A stretch of DNA of 64,000 nt, taken from Rubrivivax sp. (GTDB lineage Bacteria > Pseudomonadota > Gammaproteobacteria > Burkholderiales > Burkholderiaceae_C). Location of the stretch: contig JAEUPF010000092.1 of assembly GCA_016790425.1 (NCBI GenBank), forward strand, positions 28,164-92,163, read 5' to 3'. The translations under genes were made by a program, and so were the position numbers. Numbering within the stretch: the first letter of the stretch is position 1; each line of letters starts with the position of its first letter. The notes under the pieces are model-generated. The model did no database searches, was not told the DNA's origin, and worked only from the letters and a program-made list of their open reading frames with translations. Below are positions 6,702-15,567 of this stretch, one piece after another.

Positions 6702-9605
6702 TCAGGCCGGCGCGAGTTCGCTCGCGGGCGCCGCCGCCGGGGCTGCTGCCGCGGAGACTGTCTGCGCCGCAGGCTGGGCTGCTGCCTGCGCCGGCGCCGC
6801 CTCGACGCCGGCCGCCGCGGCGGCCGGCGCGAAGCCCGCCTGCACGCGCGCCTCGAACGGCCCCGGCGCCAGCGGCCGGGCGTAGAAGTAGCCCTGGAAC
6901 TCGTCGCAGCCGAGCGCCAGCAAGTGCCGCTCCTGCTCGGCCGTCTCGACGCCTTCGGCGACGACGCGCTTTCCGAGCGCGCGCGCCAGCGCGATGATCG
7001 AGCGCACGATCGCCTGCGCGCTGTCGCGCAGCCCGAGTTCCTTGACGAAGCTGCGGTCGATCTTCAGCACGTCGATCGGCAGGCTTTGCAGTGCCGACAG
7101 CGACGAGTACCCGGTGCCGAAGTCGTCCAGCGCCACCGTGATGCCGCACGCGCGCAACGGCTCCAGCGCGCGCTGCACGCTGGCCGGGTCGCCGGCGAAG
7201 AGGGTCTCGGTGATCTCCAGCTCCAGGTCTGCCGGTTGCAGGCCATGCCGCTGCAGCGACGCCAGCACGCCGGCAGCGAAGCCGCTCTCGCGCAGCTGGC
7301 GCACCGAGACGTTGACAGCGACGCGGCCGCTGGCGATGCCGGCGTCGCGCCAGCGCCGCCGTTGGGCCAGCGCCGCGTCGAGCACGAGGTCGCCCAGGCG
7401 CGCGACGAGCCCGGTGTCCTCGGCCACCGGGACGAAGCGCGCCGGGGAGATGCTGCCGCGCTGCGGGTGCGTCCAGCGCACCAGCGCTTCGCTGGAGCTG
7501 ACGTGGCCGCTGCGCGGGTCGACGCGCGGCTGGTAGTGGACTTCGAGCGCGCGCGCGTCCAGCGCCAGGCGCAGCTCGCGCGTGATCCAGGCGCGCTCGA
7601 TCGCTTCGGCGTCCATCGCCCCGGCATAGCGCCGCCAGCGGCCGCGGCCGGCCGTCTTGGCCGCGTACATCGCCACGTCGGCGCGGCGCAGCAGCTCGTC
7701 GCGGGCGGCGGCAGCGCTCGTCGCGGGTTCCGCGCCGGCGCCGGCTTCCCCTTCGCAGCCGGGGCCCGATGCGGTGCCGGCGCCGGATGCAGTGCCCGCA
7801 CCGTCGACCTCGGCGCTGCCGGCGATGCCGACGCTGGCACCCAGGTGCACCCGGTGCTCGTGGTGTTGGATCGGCAGCGCGACCAGGCGGCACAGCGCGT
7901 CGGCCAGGCGCTCGGCCTCGTCGGCACTGCCTTCCAGCAGCACCACGAACTCGTCGCCGCCCATGCGCGCCAGCGTCGCGCCCGCAGGCAGGGCGCCTTG
8001 CAGCCGCTCGGCCACGGCGCGCAGCACGGCGTCGCCCACCGGGTGCCCGAGCGTGTCGTTCACCTCCTTGAAGCCGTCGAGGTCGAGCAGCAGCACGGTG
8101 AAGTGCAAGGCGCCGGCGGCGCGCAGCCGGGCGTCGCAGGTGTCGTGCAGCCCGTTGCGGTTGAGCAGGCCGGTGAGGGTGTCGCGCACCGCGCGCTCGA
8201 CGAGGTGATGTTCGCGCGCGGCCGCGGCCAGCGCCAGCGCGACGCGGTCGCGCAAGGTCGGCAGCTCTTCCCGTGCGGCGGCCGGGATCCGCCCCGGGTC
8301 GTCGGCCGCCAGCAGCAGCAGCGCCACCGGCTCGCCGCGCCAGGCCACGGCCAGGCGGTGCAGCGCGGCGCCGGGGCCGGCGCCTGCCGGTGCCGCGCGG
8401 CCGGTGGCCAGCGCGAACGCCGCGGCGTCGAACGCGGTCTCGGCCGCGGCCCGCCGCACCGCGTCTTCGGCGACGGGGACAGCTTGCGTGCCAGCGGCGC
8501 CGGTGCCGTCGTCGTCACCGGCGTGATGCACGAGCCGATGGCTGAACCATTGCCCGCTGGCGACATCGCGCACGATGATCGCCGCGTCGGCGCGCGGCGC
8601 CAGTTCGGCCAGCCGCGCCAGCACGCGCGCCACCGTGCTCGCCAGCGGCGCGCCGTCGAGGATCTCGCGGTCGACCTGCGTTTGCACTTCCAGCGCCCGC
8701 AGCTGCCGCTCGATGTGCGCGGCCATGCCGTTGAGCGAATCGGCCAGTTCGCCGAACTCGTCGTCGCTGGCCAGCGTGACGCGCGCGCCGCGCTGGCCTT
8801 GCGCCAGCTGGCGCGTGCCGGCGGTGAGCCGTTCCAGCGGCACCAGCGTGCGGCGCACCATCACCAGGCCGAGCAGCGTCGCCATCAGCACCGTGGCTCC
8901 GAGCGCCAGGCCCACCAGCCGCGCCATCGGCAAGGCGTCGTTCGCACCGGCCTCGCCGGCCTTGGCCGCCAGGCGCGGGCCGACGATGCGCCAGTCGGGC
9001 GCTCCGAAGCCGGCACGCAGGAACAGCCGCCACTCGATGCTCTCGCCGGCATCGGGCAGGCCGTTGGGGCAGAAGAGGATCTCGTTGGCGGCGCTGACCA
9101 CGCACAAGCCGGCGCCTGCGCCGTCGCTGCGGAAGTCGGACCACAGGTACTCGGGCGCCAGTTCGGCCAGCCACCAGGCGCGGGCAGCGTTGTCGTGGTG
9201 CGCCAGGCGCACGGTGGCGGGCCCCGCGGGCTGCGCCTGCCACGAGAGCACCGGCACCGGCGCGTTGGCGATCGCGGTGCGCACACCGCGCAGGTGCACG
9301 CGGCCCTGCGGGTCCAGCGGCAGCGGCTGCCGCCAGTCGGAGCCCGCGGCGTGCACGGCCAGCGTCGTGCGCGCCGCGTCGAGCCGGTCGTACAGACGCA
9401 GGCCGATCTGCTTCAGCCGTTCCTTGGCCTCGTGCCGGGCCTGGGCTTCTTCGCGGGCGACGAAGGCCCGCTGCACCAGCGCACTCGACAGCGCCATCGG
9501 CAGCAGCGCCGCGGCCAGCAGCACCCAGAAGATGCGGCGCGCGATCCGGCTCTTGAGGAAGACGTGGCGCGCGAACGGCACGCGCCCCGCGCGCAGCGCA
9601 GACAT
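6702..9605 (-). CDS. Membrane-bound diguanylate cyclase/phosphodiesterase (HAMP-GGDEF-EAL)
   Basis: A 967-residue c-di-GMP enzyme. Order: membrane helix near residues 20-45, a sensor region to about 235, a second helix near 235-255, a HAMP segment (RRTLVPLERLTAGTRQLAQG), a poorly conserved GAF-like stretch, GGDEF at about 549-553 and EAL at about 706-708. Key motifs are intact: MGGDEFVV for cyclase activity, and SSEALVRW, LEITET, DDFGTGYSSL, KIDRSFV and EGVET for phosphodiesterase activity, so both activities are possible. Odd points: the GGDEF domain carries a Gly/Ala/Ser-rich insertion (about residues 600-635) coded partly by an 18-base direct repeat (7768-7803), and the C-terminus ends in an Ala/Pro-rich tail of about 40 residues. 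It starts four bases after the prepilin stop, so the two are probably co-expressed. Confidence 0.93.
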   Translation of the reverse strand: MSALRAGRVPFARHVFLKSRIARRIFWVLLAAALLPMALSSALVQRAFVAREEAQARHEAKERLKQIGLRLYDRLDAARTTLAVHAAGSDWRQPLPLDPQGRVHLRGVRTAIANAPVPVLSWQAQPAGPATVRLAHHDNAARAWWLAELAPEYLWSDFRSDGAGAGLCVVSAANEILFCPNGLPDAGESIEWRLFLRAGFGAPDWRIVGPRLAAKAGEAGANDALPMARLVGLALGATVLMATLLGLVMVRRTLVPLERLTAGTRQLAQGQRGARVTLASDDEFGELADSLNGMAAHIERQLRALEVQTQVDREILDGAPLASTVARVLARLAELAPRADAAIIVRDVASGQWFSHRLVHHAGDDDGTGAAGTQAVPVAEDAVRRAAAETAFDAAAFALATGRAAPAGAGPGAALHRLAVAWRGEPVALLLLAADDPGRIPAAAREELPTLRDRVALALAAAAREHHLVERAVRDTLTGLLNRNGLHDTCDARLRAAGALHFTVLLLDLDGFKEVNDTLGHPVGDAVLRAVAERLQGALPAGATLARMGGDEFVVLLEGSADEAERLADALCRLVALPIQHHEHRVHLGASVGIAGSAEVDGAGTASGAGTASGPGCEGEAGAGAEPATSAAAARDELLRRADVAMYAAKTAGRGRWRRYAGAMDAEAIERAWITRELRLALDARALEVHYQPRVDPRSGHVSSSEALVRWTHPQRGSISPARFVPVAEDTGLVARLGDLVLDAALAQRRRWRDAGIASGRVAVNVSVRQLRESGFAAGVLASLQRHGLQPADLELEITETLFAGDPASVQRALEPLRACGITVALDDFGTGYSSLSALQSLPIDVLKIDRSFVKELGLRDSAQAIVRSIIALARALGKRVVAEGVETAEQERHLLALGCDEFQGYFYARPLAPGPFEARVQAGFAPAAAAAGVEAAPAQAAAQPAAQTVSAAAAPAAAPASELAPA

Positions 9606-9609
9606 CGGC

Positions 9610-10098
9610 TCAGTACATCGAGGCCGGCCCGACGAAGCGGCCGTTGTTGGCGCGCAGGATGTCGTCGCGGCTGGCCGCGGCCGTCAGCGGCGCCGACGAG
9701 TTCCCGTCCGGCCCCTTGCTGTAGAGGTCGTAGTCGCTGTTCAACGGCACCAGCGAGTGGTCCTTGCGCGCCTGGCCGCGCGAGCTGTCGTCGATGAGCG
9801 GCAGGTAGATGTAGGCGTTGCCCCAGGGGTCGCGCATGCCGCCGCGGCTGATGGCGTTCAGGTCGGCCGGCAGCGCCCCGGTGTCGATGAGATGCTGGTC
9901 GATGACGGCGCCGATGGCGATGATGTCTTCGGTGGCCTTCTTCGTGCGCGCCTTGTCCTTCCAGCCCGTCCAGCCCTGCGCCACGAGCGTCGCGAGAACG
10001 CCCACCAGCAGCAAGGCGATGCCGAGTTCGACCAGCGTGAAGCCGCGGCGCGGTCGGAAAGACACGCCGGGCACCCCGGCCGGTACAGAGCAAGGCAT
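9610..10098 (-). CDS. Type IV prepilin / GspG-like pseudopilin
   Basis: Small secreted fibre subunit. The class III prepilin leader ends at a glycine before FTLVELG, followed by the hydrophobic helix IALLLVGVLATLVAQGW. The C-terminal part contains DPWGNAYIY and DYDLYSKGPDGN, which resemble the DPWG and calcium-loop (D-L-x-S-x-G-x-D-G) elements of the major type II secretion pseudopilin GspG. The start is uncertain: the ATG at 10098 gives a 19-residue leader, an in-frame GTG at 10176 would add 26 residues, and a GTG inside the leader is also possible. No other gsp or pil genes are in view, so this is an orphan. It lies immediately upstream of the c-di-GMP enzyme gene, which suggests a surface-fibre link, by inference. 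Confidence 0.8.
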   Translation of the reverse strand: MPCSVPAGVPGVSFRPRRGFTLVELGIALLLVGVLATLVAQGWTGWKDKARTKKATEDIIAIGAVIDQHLIDTGALPADLNAISRGGMRDPWGNAYIYLPLIDDSSRGQARKDHSLVPLNSDYDLYSKGPDGNSSAPLTAAASRDDILRANNGRFVGPASMY

Positions 10099-10289
10099 GG
10101 CGCTGACATCGGCGCTGCCCGCCCGGCATGAAGGCCGCCCGGGGGCGGGCGCACCGGCATTCGTGACGCGGTTCACGCCCGCGCGGTGCGCCCGCGGGCT
10201 CGTGCGTCCGCGCGCTCGTGCGCTCGTGCTCTCTCGTGTGGGCGGCCGCGGCAGGCCGCCGGCCGCGGCGCCGGGCCGCCGCCGGCGCG

Positions 10290-11456
10290 TCAGCGCCGCA
10301 CTTTCCCGTCGGCGCCGAGGATCGTCAGCTCGACGAAGTTCGAGCCGCTGTGCTTGGTCGGGTTGAAGTCGACGAAGAAGCCGCCGAGGTTGAAGTCGCG
10401 CAGGCCTTCGAGCGCCGCCACCAGCGTCTCGCCGCCGGCGCCGCCGCTGCGGCGCAGGCCTTCGACGAGCGTCTTGGCGGCGACGAAGCCTTCGATGCTG
10501 CTGTAGTTCACCTCGACGTTGCTGCCAGCGGCGGCGGCGAGGAACTCGCCGGCGATCGGTGTCGTCGCCGCGAACGGGTACGGCATCACCTGGCTGACGA
10601 CGACGCCGCGCGCTTCGGCGCCGAGCTCCGCCGCCAGCGCCGCGGTGCCGACGAAGGAGACGTTGCAGAACTGGCCCGCGAAGCCGGCCCGGCGCGCTTC
10701 GCGAACGAAAGCCGCGCAGCTCTTGTAGGCGCTGACCTGCACCACCGCCTCGGGGCGCGCAGCGACGATGGTCTTCACGGCGGCAGCCACGTCCACCGAG
10801 TTGCGCTCCACGGTGGCGGTCGCTACCGGCTGGCCCTGGCGCGCGGCCAGCGCGCGCACCACGCCGGCCAGCCCGGCCTGGCCGTAGCTGTCGTTCTGGT
10901 GGAAGACGGCGATGTTGCGCATGCCCACGCTCACCAGCTGTTCGACGATGCGTGCCGTCTCGTCGAAGTACGAGGCGCGCACGTGGAAGGCATAGCGGTT
11001 GAACGGTTCGCGCAGCGCCGGCGCGCCGCTGAACGGCGCGATGAACGGCAGCCGCGCCGCGGTGGCCAGCGGCAGCGCGGCCAGCGAGGTGGGCGTGCCG
11101 ATGTAGCCGAACAGCGCCGCGATGCCGCCTTCGTCGATGAGCCGGCGCGTGTTGGCCGCGCAGCGCTCGGGCTCGTAGCCGTCGTCCAGGCTCTTCAGCT
11201 CGATGGCGCGGCCGAGCACGCCGCCGCGCGCGTTCAGGCGCGCGAAATAGAGGCGCGCCCCGGCCTGGAACTGCAGCCCGAGCTGCGCGGCCGCACCGCT
11301 GAGTGCGGCCGACTGTCCGAGCACGATGCGGCCGCGCCCCTCGGCTTGCGCGCGCAAGGCCGGTGGGGCCAGCAAGGCGGCGAGCCCCGCGCCCACGGAG
11401 CGAAGCGCCAGGCGGCGGAGGGCGAGCGAAGAGCGCGGGCGAGCCGTTTCGGCCAT
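10290..11456 (-). CDS. Orphan ABC-type substrate-binding protein (Peripla_BP_6, Leu/Ile/Val-binding fold)
   Basis: A 388-residue periplasmic binding protein. A basic N-terminus (RRLALRSVGAGLAALLAPPALRAQA) looks like a signal peptide with a possible weak Tat character, cut near RAQA. The mature chain starts IVLGQSAALSGAAAQLG, with the usual two lobes and FGYIGTPTSLAALPLA in the ligand hinge. No permease or ATPase gene is next to it. Such orphan receptors in Burkholderiales often sit beside sensory or c-di-GMP genes, and this one is just upstream of the prepilin and GGDEF/EAL genes, so a sensing role is conceivable. The ATG at 11456 gives a clean signal peptide; a GTG at 11483 would add nine residues. 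Confidence 0.88.
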   Translation of the reverse strand: MAETARPRSSLALRRLALRSVGAGLAALLAPPALRAQAEGRGRIVLGQSAALSGAAAQLGLQFQAGARLYFARLNARGGVLGRAIELKSLDDGYEPERCAANTRRLIDEGGIAALFGYIGTPTSLAALPLATAARLPFIAPFSGAPALREPFNRYAFHVRASYFDETARIVEQLVSVGMRNIAVFHQNDSYGQAGLAGVVRALAARQGQPVATATVERNSVDVAAAVKTIVAARPEAVVQVSAYKSCAAFVREARRAGFAGQFCNVSFVGTAALAAELGAEARGVVVSQVMPYPFAATTPIAGEFLAAAAGSNVEVNYSSIEGFVAAKTLVEGLRRSGGAGGETLVAALEGLRDFNLGGFFVDFNPTKHSGSNFVELTILGADGKVRR

Positions 11457-11558
11457 GCCCGAGGCTAGTGCGCGGGCGCCCACGGCGTGAGAGGGGCGCT
11501 ACGCATGCGGGGGTGTTTCCGTCCGCCGGCGGCGCTGCGTTCTAGGGAGAGAAGCGCT

Positions 11559-11936
11559 TCAGACCAGCACAACGAGGTCGCTGTACTTCGCCAGCACTTC
11601 GTCCGCAGTCACGAGCTTCAGCGGCTCGGCCCGTGCCTGGGCGACCAACAGGCGGTCGAAAGGGTCGTTGTGATGCAGGGGCAGGTCCGCGGCGCCGGCG
11701 GCGTGGGATGCGGTGACGTGGAGCTCGGTGAAGCCGCTGGCTTCGATGGCCGCGGCCAACTCGTGCGGATCGGCCTCGACCTTGCCCAGGCGGGCCCTGA
11801 TGGCCACCTCCCAGATCGAGGCGGCCGACACGAAGGTCTGCTCGGCGTCTTCGATGAGATGGCGGGTTGCCGGCTTCAGTCGCGGCGACCCCGCCACCGC
11901 CCACAGGAAGATGTGGGTGTCCAGCAGCAGCCGCAT
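11559..11936 (-). CDS. vapC: PIN-domain ribonuclease toxin (VapC-like)
   Basis: A 125-residue toxin of a type II toxin-antitoxin pair. The PIN fold is clear: MRLLLDTHIFLWA carries the first acidic residue (D6), SIWEVAIR the second, NDPFDRLLVAQA the third (D-P-F-D-R), and VTADEVL follows. It is predicted to cut RNA with a divalent metal. Its ATG overlaps the antitoxin stop by one base (TGATG), so translation is coupled and antitoxin is made first. The LDTHIFLWA / DPFDRLLVAQA variant is the one usually paired with Phd/YefM antitoxins, as here. The RNA target cannot be predicted. Confidence 0.93.
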   Translation of the reverse strand: MRLLLDTHIFLWAVAGSPRLKPATRHLIEDAEQTFVSAASIWEVAIRARLGKVEADPHELAAAIEASGFTELHVTASHAAGAADLPLHHNDPFDRLLVAQARAEPLKLVTADEVLAKYSDLVVLV

Positions 11937-12172
11937 CAGCGGCCCTCGAAGGTCGCCAGCACCTCGGGCGGCAGCGGCGCGTCGAAGTCGGCCGCGACCC
12001 TGAGCTTGCCCTTGAGGACGCCGAACCTGACGCGCCGCTTCGCCGCCTCCAGGCGGGTGATCCGCACCAGCGGCTTGCCGTTGCGGCTGACCACGACGTC
12101 TTCGCCTGCGGCGGCGCGGTCCACGAGTTGCGACAGGCGCGTCTTGGCGTCGTAGATGTTCACGGTTTCCAT
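11936..12172 (-). CDS. Phd/YefM-family antitoxin of the PIN-toxin pair
   Basis: A 78-residue antitoxin and probable autorepressor. The N-terminal half METVNIYDAKTRLSQLVDRA, then GEDVVVSRNGKPLVRI, is the Phd/YefM DNA-binding fold. The C-terminal part (FGVLKGKLRVAADFDAPLPPE) is the toxin-neutralising tail, matching the pattern of antitoxins paired with PIN toxins. The ATG at 12172 is chosen over an upstream GTG because the family starts at this methionine. A perfect inverted repeat just upstream (12190-12211) is the likely operator. Confidence 0.93.
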   Translation of the reverse strand: METVNIYDAKTRLSQLVDRAAAGEDVVVSRNGKPLVRITRLEAAKRRVRFGVLKGKLRVAADFDAPLPPEVLATFEGR

Positions 12173-12189
12173 GGTCGCTCGCGTCCGAA

Positions 12190-12211
12190 AGTAGACCAAG
12201 TCTAGTCTACT
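12190..12211 (-). promoter_or_regulatory. Palindromic operator of the toxin-antitoxin operon (candidate)
   Basis: AGTAGAC (12190-12196) and GTCTACT (12205-12211) form a perfect 7-bp inverted repeat with an 8-base spacer. Inside it TAGAC-CAA-GTCTA forms a second, nested palindrome, so two overlapping half-site pairs exist. It starts 18 bases upstream of the antitoxin ATG and is AT-richer than its surroundings. Phd-type antitoxins bind such repeats to repress their own operon; binding here is inferred. Confidence 0.65.
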
Positions 12212-12308
12212 CCGTGCACGGCACGGCCGGGCCGGCGGGACGGGGCGAACGGTGGCGTTGCCGCTCGCCTGCGGGAAACGCGCCCGGCATGACCGGCTCA
12301 GGAAGCGC

Positions 12309-12330
12309 GAAGGGCCCGCGCGGGCCCTTC
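12309..12330. terminator. Perfect palindromic hairpin downstream of htpX
   Basis: A 22-base perfect palindrome built from GAAGGGCCCGC and its complement GCGGGCCCTTC, 22 bases after the htpX stop. On the plus strand it is followed by GTTCTT; on the minus strand there is no U-run. It is the likely 3' end of the htpX message and may work in both directions. Confidence 0.55.
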
Positions 12331-12352
12331 GTTCTTCAGCTCGAGCGCCGGC

Positions 12353-13234
12353 TCACTGCGATGCCGCCTGCTGCAGCGCCGCGATGCGGTCTTCCACCGG
12401 CGGGTGGCTGGCGAACAGCGCCATCACGCCGCCGCTGCGGCTGCTGATGCCCATGTTGGCCACCGTCTTGGGCAGCTGGCCGGGGTCGAGCCCGCCCAGG
12501 CGCGCCAGGGCGTTGATCATCGGCTGCTTGCGGCCGAGCAGCTGCGCCGAGCCGGCGTCGGCGCGGTACTCGCGCTGGCGCGAGAACCAGGCCACGATGA
12601 TGGCCGCCAGCACGCCGAACACGAGGTCGAGCACGAACACCGAGATGTAGTAGCCGATGCCCACGCCGTCGCGGTCGTTGCGCAGCAGCACCTTGTCGAC
12701 GAAGTAGCCGATGACGCGCGACAGGAAGATGACGAAGGTGTTCATCACGCCCTGGATCAGCGTCATCGTCACCATGTCGCCGTTGGCCACGTGCGAGATC
12801 TCGTGCCCGATGACGGCCTCGACTTCCTCGCGGTTCATGCTTTGCAGCAGGCCCGTGGAAACGGCCACCAGCGCCGAGTTCTTGAAAGCCCCGGTGGCGA
12901 AGGCGTTCGGCTCGCCTTCGTACAGCGCCACTTCGGGCATGCCGATGCCGGCTTTCCTGGCGAAGCCTTCCACCGCGCCGACGATCCAGCGATGCGTGGG
13001 GTCGGCCGAGTCGTTGATGACCTGGGCGCCGGTGCTCCACTTGGCCATCGGCTTGCTCATCAGCAGCGAGATGATGGCGCCGCCGAAGCCCATCACCAGC
13101 GCGAACCCCAGCAGCGAGCCGATGCTCAGGCCGTTGGCGTTGAGGTAGCGGCCCACGCCCAGCAGGTTGGCCACGATGCCGAGCACCATCACCACGGCCA
13201 GGTTGGTGAGGACGAAGAGCGCGATGCGTTTCAT
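12353..13234 (-). CDS. htpX: Membrane-bound zinc protease HtpX
   Basis: A 293-residue inner-membrane M48 peptidase of membrane-protein quality control. Two N-terminal helices ([22 protein letters not shown] and [22 protein letters not shown]) precede the catalytic motif [11 protein letters not shown] near residues 140-150. Two further helices follow, then the third zinc ligand region [15 protein letters not shown] near 220-234. Length and motif spacing match HtpX of other Betaproteobacteria. It stands alone, with its own terminator-like palindrome downstream and a possible heat-shock-type promoter upstream. Confidence 0.97.
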   Translation of the reverse strand: MKRIALFVLTNLAVVMVLGIVANLLGVGRYLNANGLSIGSLLGFALVMGFGGAIISLLMSKPMAKWSTGAQVINDSADPTHRWIVGAVEGFARKAGIGMPEVALYEGEPNAFATGAFKNSALVAVSTGLLQSMNREEVEAVIGHEISHVANGDMVTMTLIQGVMNTFVIFLSRVIGYFVDKVLLRNDRDGVGIGYYISVFVLDLVFGVLAAIIVAWFSRQREYRADAGSAQLLGRKQPMINALARLGGLDPGQLPKTVANMGISSRSGGVMALFASHPPVEDRIAALQQAASQ

Positions 13235-13295
13235 GGCTTGTGTCGCTTTGCACCCGGCCGGAGGCGGGTGTCTCGAAGTGGTCGAACGGAGGCGG

Positions 13296-13323
13296 ATGTT
13301 AGGGCGCCGCGCTGCGGTTCAAG
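13296..13323 (-). promoter_or_regulatory. Weak candidate heat-shock-type promoter upstream of htpX
   Basis: On the minus strand CTTGAA (13323-13318) is followed after about 13 bases by CCCTAACAT, which partly resembles the sigma32 pattern CTTGAA ... CCCCAT. htpX is heat-shock controlled in E. coli. The match is imperfect and could be chance. Confidence 0.3.
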
Positions 13324-13393
13324 ACGCAGCACACGCACATTGCCCCGGAAGTTGCGGGGTCGGCCTGTCCCGCAGGCCGGGGCCGGGCGGCGC

Positions 13394-14446
13394 TCAGGAC
13401 ACCAGCCGCCAGGCCAGCGTTTCGCCCGCGGCCAGCGGCTTGATCGTCGCGTCGCCGAAGGGCAGCTCGGCCGGAAGCTGCCACGGCTGGCGCACGAGCG
13501 TCACAGTGCCGCGGTTGCGCGGCAGGCCGTAGAAGTCGGCGCCGTGGAAGGCGGCGAACGCCTCCAGCTTGTCCAGCGCGCCGGCGGCCTCGAACGCCTG
13601 CGCGTACAGCTCCAGCGCCGCCGGCGCCGTGTAGCAGCCGGCGCCGCAGACGCTTTGCTCCTTCATCGCCACCGCGTGCGGCGCGCTGTCGGTGCCGAGA
13701 AAGAACCTCGGGCTGCCCGAGGTGGCCGCGCGCACCAGCGCCTGGCGATGCCGCTCGCGCTTGAGCACCGGCAGGCAGTAGTGGTGCGGGCGCAGGCCGC
13801 CGGTGAACAGCGCGTTGCGGTTGAACAGCAGGTGGTGCGCGGTGACGGTGGCGGCGGTCAGCGCGCCGGCCTGCGCCACGTACTCGGCCGCATCGGCGGT
13901 GGTGATGTGCTCGAAGACGATCTTCAGGCCCGGGAAGCGGCGTCTGAGCGGCTGCATCACGCGCTCGATGAACACCGCCTCGCGGTCGAACACGTCGACC
14001 TCGGGGTCGGTGACTTCGCCGTGCACGAGCAGCAGCAGCCCTTCGCGCTGCATCGCTTCGAGCGTGCGGTGCGTCTTGGCGATGTCGGTCACGCCGGCGT
14101 CGCTGTGGGTCGTGGCCCCGGCCGGGTACAGCTTCAGCGCCACGATGCCGGCCGCCTTGGCGCGCACGACCTCCTCGGGCGGCGTGTTGTCGGTGAGGTA
14201 CAGCGTCAGCAGCGGCTCGAAGTCGTGCCCCGGGCCGCTGCGGGGACGCGCGGCGAGCAGCCGCTCGCGGTAGGCCAGCGCCAGCGCCGTGGTGGCCAGC
14301 GGCGGCTTGAGGTTGGGCATCGCGATGGCGCGTGCGAACTGGCGCGCGCTGGCCGGCAGCACCGCGGCCATCGCGGCGCCGTCGCGCAGGTGCAGGTGCC
14401 AGTCGTCGGGGCGGGTCAGGGTGAGCGTTGGCGCGGGTTCGGGCAT
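13394..14446 (-). CDS. pyrC: Dihydroorotase (PyrC type)
   Basis: A 350-residue zinc amidohydrolase that closes carbamoyl-aspartate to dihydroorotate in pyrimidine synthesis. The metal-binding WHLHLRDG is near residue 15. MPNLKPP, the carbamylated-lysine segment [42 protein letters not shown] and the aspartate motif [10 protein letters not shown] are all present, as in E. coli PyrC. An in-frame ATG nine bases upstream (14455) is an alternative start. The gene follows the LysR gene by 17 bases on the same strand and may be co-transcribed with it. Confidence 0.97.
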   Translation of the reverse strand: MPEPAPTLTLTRPDDWHLHLRDGAAMAAVLPASARQFARAIAMPNLKPPLATTALALAYRERLLAARPRSGPGHDFEPLLTLYLTDNTPPEEVVRAKAAGIVALKLYPAGATTHSDAGVTDIAKTHRTLEAMQREGLLLLVHGEVTDPEVDVFDREAVFIERVMQPLRRRFPGLKIVFEHITTADAAEYVAQAGALTAATVTAHHLLFNRNALFTGGLRPHHYCLPVLKRERHRQALVRAATSGSPRFFLGTDSAPHAVAMKEQSVCGAGCYTAPAALELYAQAFEAAGALDKLEAFAAFHGADFYGLPRNRGTVTLVRQPWQLPAELPFGDATIKPLAAGETLAWRLVS

Positions 14447-14463
14447 GGGCGGCATTGTCCTGC

Positions 14464-15459
14464 TCAGCGCGCGGCCTGCGTGCCCAGGTAGTCCCACAGC
14501 GCCTGCGCCGCCGCCTTCACCGTGTGCCGCGCCCCTTGCGGCCGCTCGCGGTAGATGCGCACCTCCATCGTCGCCTCGAAGCGCCCGGGCGCCGAAGCGC
14601 GCACCAGGCGGCCGGCGCGCAGCTCCTGCCGCACCGAGCTTTCGGGCAGGAACGCCAGGCCGTGCCCTTCGAGCGCCATCGCCTTCAGGCCCTCGGCCAT
14701 GTCGGTCTCGTACACCGCATCGAGCGGCAGCGGCACCTCGGCGCGCTGCAGGATCATCTCGACCACGCGCGCCATGTAGGCGCCCGGGGCGTAGGCGAGG
14801 AACGGCACGCTCGTGCCGGCGCGCGCCGGGGGCAGCCGAAACAGCGGCTCGGGTGCCGGCGGCGCCGGCGGCTTGGCGCCTTCGCGCGCCAGCGCCTTGG
14901 AGTACGGCGCCAGGGTCTCGTGCCCGAGGCTCAGCATCTCGTAGCGCTCGCTGGCCAGTCTGAGCGGCAGCGCGTCTTGGTGGTAGGCGATCAGCAGGTC
15001 GCAGCCGCCTTCGGTGAGGCGCAGCACCGCGTCGTGCACGTTGAGCGCCGTCAGCCGCGTCTTCACCGCCGCGGCGCCTTCGAAGCGCTGGCGCAGCTGC
15101 ATCAGCCAATGCGGGAAGAAGGTGAACGCCAGCGTGTGCGGCACCGCGAATTCGATCGTGTCCTGCCCGGCGGCCTGGAAGCCGCGCATCATGTTGCGGC
15201 TGGCATTGAGCGCTTCGAGGATCTCCAGCGCCTGCGCGTGGAAGGTCTCGCCGGCCGGCGTCAGGCGCGTGGGGTACGAACTGCGGTCGACGAGGTCGAT
15301 GCCGGTCCACGCCTCGAGGGCCTGGATGCGGCGCGAGAACGCCGGCTGCGTGACATGCCGCAACTGCGCCGAACGCGAGAAGCTGCGCGTCTCGGCCAGG
15401 CTCACGAAGTCCTCGAGCCACTTGGTTTCCACCCGGGGCAGTGTAGCCAGCGGTTGCAT
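14464..15459 (-). CDS. LysR-family transcriptional regulator
   Basis: A 331-residue regulator. The N-terminal helix-turn-helix is clear ([38 protein letters not shown]). The C-terminal substrate-binding domain runs from about residue 95 to 310, with a Pro/Ala-rich loop ([12 protein letters not shown]) inside it. The ATG at 15459 or a GTG at 15432 (starting nine residues later, VETKWLEDF) may be the true start. It is 17 bases upstream of pyrC, so it may share transcription with it, but LysR proteins often act on a divergent gene, here the secreted-protein gene at 15568. No effector can be assigned. Confidence 0.9.
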   Translation of the reverse strand: MQPLATLPRVETKWLEDFVSLAETRSFSRSAQLRHVTQPAFSRRIQALEAWTGIDLVDRSSYPTRLTPAGETFHAQALEILEALNASRNMMRGFQAAGQDTIEFAVPHTLAFTFFPHWLMQLRQRFEGAAAVKTRLTALNVHDAVLRLTEGGCDLLIAYHQDALPLRLASERYEMLSLGHETLAPYSKALAREGAKPPAPPAPEPLFRLPPARAGTSVPFLAYAPGAYMARVVEMILQRAEVPLPLDAVYETDMAEGLKAMALEGHGLAFLPESSVRQELRAGRLVRASAPGRFEATMEVRIYRERPQGARHTVKAAAQALWDYLGTQAAR

Positions 15460-15567
15460 GGCACGGACCCGGGGCGCGCCCGGCGCCCGCCGTGCGCTGC
15501 TATCCTTTGCCGACCCCTCGGCACGGGCTGACGCGCCCGCCGGGGAACAAGCGAAGGAGAACGCCTC

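Noticed and set aside
6582-9797. Very long plus-strand open frame opposite the GGDEF/EAL gene
   Set aside because: Composition is Arg/Gly/Ala/His-rich without any domain; it mirrors the real minus-strand gene.
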